A DNA stretch of 45,826 nt from Microcystis wesenbergii FACHB-1317 (GTDB lineage: Bacteria; Cyanobacteriota; Cyanobacteriia; Cyanobacteriales; Microcystaceae): NCBI RefSeq assembly GCF_014696875.1, contig NZ_JACJQV010000196.1, positions 1-45,826 of the forward strand, read 5' to 3'. Shown here piece by piece: positions 25,390 through 32,045 of this stretch. Position 1 is the stretch's first letter. Each line of letters starts with the position of its first letter. The translations under genes were made by a program, and so were the position numbers. The notes below the pieces were generated by a model. The model did no database searches. It was not told where the DNA came from and saw only the letters and a program-made list of their open reading frames with translations.

Positions 25390-25695
25390 ATGGTCAATCA
25401 GATTGAGTATCCCCGAGCAGAAAGCCCCGTTATCGAGGAAGATTCGCAAAAAATCGTAAAAATACGCCATACTTGCGCCCATGTCTTAGCAATGGCCGTA
25501 CAAACTCTCTTTCCTGAAACCAAAGTCGCTATTGGTGACTATTCATGGTTGCGGGGGAAATCTCATAACTTCATTATCACACAGTTGCAAATAATTATCA
25601 ATTGGTTGAAAGCTAATCGCGATCATTCTCAGTCTCGATCGAGGGGATATTTCGAGGTGAAATCTTGGTCTTTGGCTGTTGACAGCTTTGAATGA
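25390..25695 (+). pseudogene. Threonyl-tRNA synthetase 2, N-terminal remnant
   Basis: The frame from ATG 25390 begins with a TGS-less cyanobacterial ThrRS N-terminus: EEDSQKIVKIRHTCAHVLAM and AVQTLFPETKVAIG. Homology stops at about residue 50 (base 25539); the following GPWxxxGFYYDF-type sequence is replaced by unrelated DYSWLRGK and the frame ends at 25695. The catalytic and anticodon-binding domains are missing. The Zur-type box directly upstream is kept. This was probably a zinc-starvation-induced ThrRS paralogue. Confidence 0.8.
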
Positions 25696-25827
25696 GGGGT
25701 ATAAGGAAGCTCATCTTTGGTAAGTCCCATCAGTTGGAGGAAATTTTTCTGGAAGATCCCTGTTGATTTTATTGAGAAAATTATGCAATAATTAGAGGAG
25801 AAGGTAATTCTACTAGCGGTGGTACTT

Positions 25828-26388
25828 ATGCGGGAACCTCTCGTCACTCGTCTATTTCAACCCCGTGACCCCCTACCCTCGCGTCTGGATGCTCTTTGGT
25901 TAATCAATCGCGGTGTGGTTAAGGTGATGACGTGGGATGAGGAAGGAGAAATCGTCATCCTCGGCTATTGGGGAGAAAATGATGTGGTCGGCCGTCCCCT
26001 ATCGCAGATTCAACCCTACGAGATGCAGTGCTGCACTAGCGTTGAAGCTACTTGTCTTCCTCTTGAACGGGGTAGCAGTCTTTCCTCGGCTCTCTGTCGT
26101 CACGTTCAACAAACTGAGCATTGGCTCTGTTCCCTGCGTCGCGATCGGCCTAGGCTGCGTTTTCTGAAAACTCTAATTCAATTATCGCAAAAGTTCGGTC
26201 GTCCCGCAGAAACGGGCCAGCGTATCGATATCCGTTTCACTCATCGGGAATTAGCCGAAATGGTCGGGATGACCAGAGTGAGCATTACCCGACTCATCAA
26301 TGAATTCGAGCAACAAGGTCTGATTTCTCGTGCGGGAGGACATATTATTGTTTTACCTTCTGCTGACACCCAATTTCATCCTTATTAG
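25828..26388 (+). CDS. Crp/Fnr family transcriptional regulator (short)
   Basis: About 186 residues. The N-terminal barrel is short (LWLINRGVVKVMTWDEEGE, GYWGENDVVGRPL), and the first strands of the cNMP-binding fold appear missing. The C-terminal winged helix is complete: DIRFTHRELAEMVGMTRVSI with TRLINEFEQQGLIS is the classic Crp recognition helix. Several cysteines (CCTSVEATC) could bind metal, which is inference. The start may be ATG 25828 or GTG 25819. It stands 11 bases before a DUF5132 gene and may regulate this metal cluster. Confidence 0.8.
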   Translation: MREPLVTRLFQPRDPLPSRLDALWLINRGVVKVMTWDEEGEIVILGYWGENDVVGRPLSQIQPYEMQCCTSVEATCLPLERGSSLSSALCRHVQQTEHWLCSLRRDRPRLRFLKTLIQLSQKFGRPAETGQRIDIRFTHRELAEMVGMTRVSITRLINEFEQQGLISRAGGHIIVLPSADTQFHPY

Positions 26389-26399
26389 GAGATAAACCT

Positions 26400-26651
26400 A
26401 TGGCGATTATTCACTGGGATAAATCGATTCTGACTTTTCATCTCAAAGAAATTATCGAAGATCACGAATCAGGAGATCGAACGGCTCTCTTTGGTTTGGG
26501 AACAATTGTTATCGGTGCGGTTGTGCTGCCAGCTGCGGTCAAATTAGGCCGACCAATTCTCAAACAAATTATCAAAAGTGGCCTATCTCTCCAAGCTCGA
26601 TCGTCACTGATCAAAACTCCTACTATTCCCCACAACCCGATCAATAATTAA
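26400..26651 (+). CDS. DUF5132-like small membrane protein
   Basis: The protein has 83 residues. After a polar N-terminus comes one membrane helix (ALFGLGTIVIGAVVLPAAVK) and an amphipathic LGRPILKQIIKSGLSLQARS, the same layout as the DUF5132 protein at 27958-28266. AGGAGA lies eight bases before the ATG. DUF5132 genes occur next to P1B-type ATPases with HMA-like domains. The C-terminus is shorter than usual. Co-transcription with the regulator upstream is likely. Confidence 0.7.
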   Translation: MAIIHWDKSILTFHLKEIIEDHESGDRTALFGLGTIVIGAVVLPAAVKLGRPILKQIIKSGLSLQARSSLIKTPTIPHNPINN

Positions 26652-26666
26652 TTGGATTGCCTCTAG

Positions 26667-26860
26667 TTAGGGTTTGTGGCAAAAAGTTTTTCCTGTGGGG
26701 TGTGGGGTTTTATCGATTTTGAGGGGGTCAATTACCTAATTTTCAGGGAAAAAGTCCAGGGATTTTACCCCCGATCACTCCAAGGGTTGGCACTTTTTGA
26801 AGAAAAAAAAGTCCAAAAGTCTTACCCAACAAGATTTTTAGATTTATTCAGCAAACCCTA
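26667..26860. mobile_element. MITE-like element with TA duplication
   Basis: The ends are TAGGGTTTG (left) and CAAACCCTA (right), perfect 9-bp inverted ends with TA at both borders, as in IS630/Tc1-type MITEs. It is about 195 bp, has no gene, and the interior contains several long purine runs. The right end supplies the stop codon of the methyltransferase on the minus strand. A related left end occurs at about 3941-3963. Confidence 0.65.
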
Positions 26861-27841
26861 CATAACTGAGGTAAGAGACTCTTGCTGACTTGGTTGCAGA
26901 TTCGATTTAGCGCGAACAGCGCGGAACATCCCAAAACGACATAAACCCGTGCCAAAGGCCAAACGCATCAGCAGAATTGTCGGCACTTCTCGGACGGATT
27001 TAACCAACCCAGTTAGACCAAATTGCCACCAACCTTGGGGACGAATCACCCCCTGCCAAATGGTATCAATCCAAGAGGGTAGAGTGGCTGTTGTCCAGTC
27101 AGCAGTCATCACTTCCCCATCTACCAATCCCGTGGCCGCTAACTGTTCGGCAAAACCTTCGATACTGGCAAAAGCGGGGTGAGACCACTGATCCAAAAGT
27201 TGGCGCATTACGGGACGTTCCCAGAAATTAAGCGGTTTTTGACGGTCATCTCGCTGATTCCAGTCCGCTACCACCAAGACTCCCCCTGGTTTGAGAACTC
27301 GCAGTAATTCCCCAGCAAAAACGGCTTTGTCCGGCATATGGGGACCGGCTTCAATTGACCAGACCACATCAAAACTCTCGTCAGGAAAAGAAAGGTCCAT
27401 GGCATCATCGACCAAAAAGCGAGCATTTAAATCTGGGGGTGTTAGTTCTTTGGCCCGTGCCACTTGTTTGGGACTAATAGTGACACCGGTAACGGCAAAT
27501 CCGTAGTCGCGGGCCAGAATGCGACTGCTGCCACCAATACCACAACCGACATCGAGGAGAGTTGCACCGGCGGGTAATTTATCCAAACCTCCCCAAGAGA
27601 CCATTTCCGCCACAAAGTCGGCTTTTGCCGCTAGAAAGTCTTTTTTTTCTGGTGGGGAACCGTAGTGACCTAAATGGATGTGTTCCCCCCAATAATATTC
27701 TAAAATCCCGTCCTCAGTCCATTGGTCGTAGGAATTGGCCACCGAGTCTGATGATTGGTACTTGCGAGAGGAAACAAAATAGACGACGATAGCGATCGCT
27801 AGGAGTAACCCTAAAGATGATGTCACCAAAAGTATATTCAT
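26858..27841 (-). CDS. MPBQ/MSBQ methyltransferase (tocopherol and plastoquinone synthesis)
   Basis: SAM-dependent methylation of 2-methyl-6-phytyl- or -solanesyl-benzoquinol. The protein has 327 residues. An N-terminal membrane anchor (LLVTSSLGLLLAIAIVVYFV) is followed by SSDSVANSYDQWTEDGILEY and the SAM motif DVGCGIGGSSRIL (97-109). Later segments DAMDLSFPDESFDVVWSIEA, HMPDKAVFAGELLRVLKPGG, VVADWNQRDDRQKPLNFWE and VREVPTILLMRLAFG match the Synechocystis Sll0418 type closely, by memory. The TAG stop comes from the end of a MITE, so the C-terminus (SLTSVM) may be shortened. Confidence 0.93.
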   Translation of the reverse strand: MNILLVTSSLGLLLAIAIVVYFVSSRKYQSSDSVANSYDQWTEDGILEYYWGEHIHLGHYGSPPEKKDFLAAKADFVAEMVSWGGLDKLPAGATLLDVGCGIGGSSRILARDYGFAVTGVTISPKQVARAKELTPPDLNARFLVDDAMDLSFPDESFDVVWSIEAGPHMPDKAVFAGELLRVLKPGGVLVVADWNQRDDRQKPLNFWERPVMRQLLDQWSHPAFASIEGFAEQLAATGLVDGEVMTADWTTATLPSWIDTIWQGVIRPQGWWQFGLTGLVKSVREVPTILLMRLAFGTGLCRFGMFRAVRAKSNLQPSQQESLTSVM

Positions 27842-27957
27842 TCAATCCTGCTGGGCAAACTGACACAAAGCTTAATAACTCTTAAAGATTATATAACTTT
27901 GAGGTTCTGCGGGTTGAGGGCCAACAGGGTTGAGTGACTTTGGTTACTCACCAGAAA

Positions 27958-28266
27958 TTAACTATCGCGTAATGAGGGTTCCGAATTAACCCCACTGGGT
28001 AGAACCACTTGATGATCGCGTTCGGCTATGACTTCTGCTTTGGCCTCGGCGACGATATCCCCCAGCACTTCTGCTGTTTCGGCCAAGGAACTCTTAGTTT
28101 TTTCGTAGAGAACAACGCCAGTTTTAATCGTTGCTTTGGCGACCGGTTTCAGTAAAGAAATCACGGTGGGGGCCAACAGCAGCGCACCGATTCCGAAAAC
28201 GATCGCTTTCCCTGGAGTAATTTGTGCTAGTTTTCTCGTTTGTTCTAACATCTGTGTTTTTTCCAT
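27958..28266 (-). CDS. DUF5132 family protein
   Basis: The protein has 102 residues. One membrane segment (AIVFGIGALLLAPTVISLL) is followed by the family motif KPVAKATIKTGVVLYEKTKS and an acidic/Ala helix AEVLGDIVAEAKAEVIAERD. The layout of one helix plus an EA-rich cytoplasmic helix recalls mycobacterial PacL (DUF1490) partners of P-type ATPases, though homology is not shown. It is downstream of the split ATPase on the same strand (about 240 bases apart). Function is unknown. Confidence 0.88.
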   Translation of the reverse strand: MEKTQMLEQTRKLAQITPGKAIVFGIGALLLAPTVISLLKPVAKATIKTGVVLYEKTKSSLAETAEVLGDIVAEAKAEVIAERDHQVVLPSGVNSEPSLRDS

Positions 28267-28503
28267 GAGCTTTAAACCATTGATTTTGTTGCCTTCAGTC
28301 TGTAGATAGCAAAAGTTTTTAACTTAGAAGCATTATCTACCTACGAGTACCATTATAGAATAGTTTTTGAGGGAATATTATTAAGTTTTTTTTCAAGAGA
28401 ATATAGCCTAGATATTCACCTATCAGTTATTAGTGGATGGGTCAAGACTTCCCCAGATACCGACTCTTAAACCATCATAACAATCTTTGATTTTTATGAT
28501 GGT

Positions 28504-28668
28504 TTAATGTCTATTATCACCTCGCTCGAATTCTTCTAATGGAAAAGAACGGGAGGAGAGAATATTTTCTAAATCCAGTCGGTTATAGATGGCTTTAATT
28601 AACTTTTTGCTCAATTTTTTAGTAACTTTTTTGGCAATTTTATTAGCTAATTTATCATATTTACTCAT
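28504..28668 (-). CDS. 54-residue basic small protein overlapping the ATPase stop
   Basis: ATG 28668 overlaps the P-type ATPase stop (ATGA), the usual sign of translational coupling. The product starts MSKYDKLANKIAKKVTKKLS and ends NILSSRSFPLEEFERGDNRH. The first 30 residues form a strongly basic, regularly spaced amphipathic helix with nine or more lysines; the C-terminal half is acidic. No family was recognised. Its position suggests an accessory to the ATPase, perhaps membrane-associated. The spacer 28269-28503 beyond it holds no other gene. Confidence 0.55.
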   Translation of the reverse strand: MSKYDKLANKIAKKVTKKLSKKLIKAIYNRLDLENILSSRSFPLEEFERGDNRH

Positions 28669-29675
28669 GGAGTCTCCCTTTGACCTTGTAGTTGATGAAA
28701 AACCAGAGGACGCAAACTATTTAAACCGGCAATAATTGCTGTCCCGTTATGAATTGCGGTGGCTAAAAGTGGATTAAGACCGATGCTAGTGGCCAAAACG
28801 AGGGCGACTAAATTCGGGGCGACCACTAGAAAAATATTTTGTTCAATTAAAGCTTTAGTTTCTTGGGCAATAGCGATCGCCTCTAGTAAACTGCTCAGAT
28901 CATTATTCATCAGTACCACGTCGGCGGTTTCTCTTGCCACTTCCGAACCCTTCTCGAAAGAAATCGACACATCTGCATAGGCCAAAGCCACGGAATCATT
29001 GAGACCATCGCCAACAAAAGCGACTGTATGGCCAGAGCGATGCAATTCTCGAACTATTTTAGCCTTTTGTTCGGGAAAAGCCTCAGCATGAACCTGGCCA
29101 AAGGGAATATTTAACGCTTGCGCCACTTCTTTCGCCCTTTGTTGATTATCCCCCGTCAACAGATGCACAGTCATGCCATAATCTTGCTGTAGGCGATCGA
29201 TTAACCAACGACTATCGGCACGCAAAGGGTCAGTATAGTGGATTACCCCCTGAAATTGCCCATTACAGGCGAGATAATTGCGAGACACCCAAGCACTGGC
29301 GGGGTTGGCTAAATCACCGCCAAATTCGTCTAAATTGACCCCTTGCTGGCGTAAAAACTTGTCACTGCCCACCAATACCTGATTACCATCAATTTCTGCC
29401 CGCATTCCTAGTCCTAACTGGTAATCCCAATCTCCCCTCGGTAAGATTTCCACACCCTGGCGCTGGGCATAATTAGCGATCGCCATAGCGACGGGATGGG
29501 TGATCCTTTGTTCGGCCGAGGCCGCTAATTGGAGAATTCGTTCTGGGGATAAGCGGCCAGGGATAGTTTCCACTCCCACCACCATCACTTCCCCCGTGGT
29601 CAAAGTTCCCGTCTTATCAAAAACAATCGTATCGATATCTGCCAATAACTCCAAAGTTCTGCCACTGCGTACCAA
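28665..29675 (-). pseudogene. P1B-type ATPase, C-terminal half (MITE-split)
   Basis: Contains the phosphorylation site DKTGTLTTGEV, the nucleotide domain and hinge VHLLTGDNQQRAKEVAQALN and FVGDGLNDSVALAYADVSIS, and the last two membrane helices (IFLVVAPNLVALVLATSIGL). Joined to the fragment at 29768-31012 without the MITE it gives one 720-residue protein; the ancestral junction reads TTRHGVLVRSGRTLELLA. On its own this half begins at a TTG at 29675 with no visible ribosome site and lacks the A-domain and transport helices, so it is unlikely to work. Confidence 0.9.
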
Positions 29676-29689
29676 AACCCCGTGACGGG

Positions 29690-29864
29690 TAGGGCTGATT
29701 CATTCTCTAGTTTGATTCCTTGTTTGTCTGTCTTCAATCGCTTACGGGGCAAGCAAAGCAAGGCATTTTAAAAATTTTTCAGATATTTGTTCTGAGAAAT
29801 TGACTGAAAACCTTGCCAGATAAGGATTTGATTGAATGACATTTGCGAGAATGAAACGACCCTA
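29690..29864. mobile_element. 175-bp MITE inside the P-type ATPase gene
   Basis: The borders are TAGGGCTGATTCATTCTC (left) and, on the opposite strand, TAGGGTCGTTTCATTCTCG (right), about 80% identical. Exact 10-bp target copies CCGTGACGGG flank it at 29680-29689 and 29865-29874. There is no transposase. A duplication of 10 bp is in the range of IS4-family elements, so it may be mobilised by one; family is uncertain. Element plus one target copy is 185 bp, not divisible by three, hence the frameshift. Confidence 0.9.
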
Positions 29865-31012
29865 CCGTGACGGGTGGTATGATTCAACGCACCTAAAAAA
29901 GCTGTAGGTAAAGATACCCGAATCCCCGTGACAAAATCGAGGGTGAGAATAGCGGCGGCCCGGGCAGCATCTCGGGTGGTGAGAAAAATTAGTGATGCTA
30001 ACCCTAAAGAAGGCAAAATCAGGCGATCAGCCAGATTAGCGGCATAATTGGCCATGCGGGTATCATGGACAGGAGCTTTTTGCAGAAGTTCGATACTGGC
30101 AGCGGCGCGAGTTTGTTGACCGACTCGTTCACAGGTGAGGCGGATCTGACCGGAACGAACTAAGGTGGAGGCATAAACGAGAGTTCCTTTTCGGGCGACA
30201 ATAGGCAAGGATTCCCCGGTTAGTTGCTGTTGGTCGATTACCGCTTCCCCTTGCCAGACTGTGCCATCAACGGGGATGCTTTCCCCGGGATAAACCACCA
30301 CTGTCTCGCCAATTTGGACAGCATCACTGGTAATTTGCTTGATTTCGCCGTCTTTTTCCACCCAAGCGTAATGACCGATTGTATCTAATAAATTAGCCGT
30401 TCGTTTTTCCGTTGCCCTAGCGGTACGATCGCGAATAATGTCCCCCAATTCATGGAGGGTGATAATCAGGGAAGGTGTCAATAATTTCCCTTGAAAACCG
30501 CTAAAAATCAGGGCTAAGAGGTCTAAACAATCGATATTTAGTTTACGCTCTCCGAAGATACTTTTCAGCGCCCGGGCTGCCACGGGAAAAGCTGCGGCTA
30601 AAAGGACGCTTCTGGCCAAGATGCTCAAACCGGGTTGGGGAAAACGTTGACAGGCGATCGCAAGGAGGGTGGCGGCGGTAGGAAGGGCAAGGTTAGACCA
30701 TTCTTCTTTACCTAGTTTTTGGGGCTTGTCTGGCTCGATCGAAGACTCGTTGGGCTGATTGAGCATTTTTTGCCAAAGCGAGCCAAAATCCCTGTTTATT
30801 TCAGGGGTGAGGGCGGGAGCATACTCGATCACCAGAGAGGCGGCGGCGGCGTTGATGCGGAAATGGGTAATGGCGGGATGGGAAGTTAATTTTTGTTCTA
30901 AGGTCTTGACAAAATGCCTATCAGATGCTAGGCGGGAAATTCGCAAGCGCAGCCGACCAGGGAGAGAGTGAACAACGCTTACGGAATTGAGGGAAAGTTT
31001 GCTTAAGTTCAT
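29768..31012 (-). pseudogene. P1B-type ATPase, N-terminal half with HMA_2-like domain (MITE-split)
   Basis: Residues 1-68 form a heavy-metal-associated-like domain without CxxC but with SLPGRLRLRI (17-26). Four early membrane helices lie at about 108-190, the actuator motif TGESLP at 265-270 and the transport helix at 350-375. This helix reads TLDFVTGIRVSLPT where CPC is usual, so the metal site is not of the Cu/Zn/Cd type. Native sequence ends at G383; the last 31 residues are read from the MITE. Eleven bases separate it from the upstream PGRIRLR gene. It resembles P1B-6-like FezB of ferrosome clusters; this assignment is inferred. Confidence 0.85.
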
Positions 31013-31023
31013 CGGAGTAAAAT

Positions 31024-31572
31024 CTAGCTAGTTTCAAGATTACTGTCAGAATTGGCTAAATTAAGTAGATTGATCAGACGAAAGCCTAAATCTAACTCGG
31101 AGAGGCCGGCTGCTTCGTAGGTAATTGCCAGAGAGGCAGCGGTAGGATTAAGGCGATGACTAAGAACAATTGTCTCAGCTGCGAGGAGGTGGTTTAATCT
31201 TTTAGCAAAGGCAGCATCTTGACTTAAACGGTCGATACGAAGGCGAATTCGTCCCGGTACCGAGTGAACAATGCGACAACCCGGTATTATTTCCTGATTG
31301 CTATAATCTGGGCTTTTTTCGGCAGTTTTTGGGTCACTGGTGAAGGGAGATTTTAACTGTTGGAAAATTTGTCGCGAGATACTGGCTACGGCTAAATTAA
31401 CTAATAGTGCATTGGCCCCTCGCAGTTGAAAACGACTGGTAATAAATAATCCCATTAAAACTGGAATAATCATCTCCACTTCATTATGTTCTCGCAGAAA
31501 TTCGGCCAATTGTATTTGCGGATCCTCGCTGGTGGCCGATTGTGTCGAGACAATTTCTGTGTTAGTGATCAT
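31024..31572 (-). CDS. HMA_2-like PGRIRLR membrane protein
   Basis: The protein has 182 residues. A hydrophobic hairpin at about 33-70 (VEMIIPVLMGLFITSRF, then RGANALLVNLAVASISRQIF) is followed by a cytoplasmic domain whose motif IVHSVPGRIRLRIDRLSQD (101-119) parallels VVHSLPGRLRLRISRL of the adjacent ATPase; the fold seems to be the same HMA_2-like domain and has no metal-binding cysteines. It is the first gene of the ATPase unit. Pairs of such proteins with an ATPase are reminiscent of ferrosome (fez) operons. Function is not established. Confidence 0.8.
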   Translation of the reverse strand: MITNTEIVSTQSATSEDPQIQLAEFLREHNEVEMIIPVLMGLFITSRFQLRGANALLVNLAVASISRQIFQQLKSPFTSDPKTAEKSPDYSNQEIIPGCRIVHSVPGRIRLRIDRLSQDAAFAKRLNHLLAAETIVLSHRLNPTAASLAITYEAAGLSELDLGFRLINLLNLANSDSNLETS

Positions 31573-31696
31573 AATTTTATCTCCTACAAAAAGATAGTAA
31601 GTAGTCGTGCAAAATAAATTTCCTAGTGAAGATGGGCAAAAGGCAAAAGCTTTATCGAAATGTGTAATTAATTTTGCCTAGGTACTTATTCAACTC

Positions 31697-31936
31697 TTAG
31701 TTGTTTGTCCCTGTGGAATTGCCCTCAATCCATTCGTAAAAAGCCATAGATTCCGGGGAACAACGGCTGCATCCTCCGCATTTTTCTAGGGAAATCAGGC
31801 GAATTCGCCCTTTTTTCAGCAAGCGATCGAGCATGGGACTTAAGGCATCCGCTGACATCCGAAAGTGTGTAGATAAGTCAGACAGAGATGCTTTCTGATT
31901 TTTGGCAAGATAAGCCTGTATATCGGTTAAAATCAT
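31697..31936 (-). CDS. feoC: FeoC-like transcriptional regulator/accessory protein
   Basis: The protein has 79 residues. The N-terminal winged helix (DIQAYLAKNQKASLSDLSTH, FRMSADALSPMLDRLLKKGR) is followed by CGGCSRCS, a cysteine cluster that in FeoC binds an oxygen-sensitive iron-sulfur cluster. FeoC is thought to modulate FeoB stability or expression. Located 109 bases downstream of feoB with a hairpin repeat in between. Confidence 0.85.
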   Translation of the reverse strand: MILTDIQAYLAKNQKASLSDLSTHFRMSADALSPMLDRLLKKGRIRLISLEKCGGCSRCSPESMAFYEWIEGNSTGTNN

Positions 31937-31977
31937 GGTTTATAAGCGAAAAAAATCGAGAAAAGTTACTTGATTGC

Positions 31978-32039
31978 GGTGGGTTACGGCGAATCTAAAT
32001 AATTAATTAGTTGCCTAGCTTTTTGTCGCCTAACCCACC
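31978..32039. repeat. Hairpin repeat between feoB and feoC
   Basis: GGTGGGTTACGGCGA (31978-31992) pairs with TCGCCTAACCCACC (32026-32039) with one bulged base. It resembles common GTGGGTTAGGCG dispersed repeats of cyanobacteria. It could attenuate readthrough to feoC. Confidence 0.6.
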
Positions 32040-32045
32040 CTACTT

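Noticed and set aside
26676-26888. 70-codon frame in the MITE at 26667-26860
   Set aside because: It lies inside a non-coding element and its composition is not protein-like.
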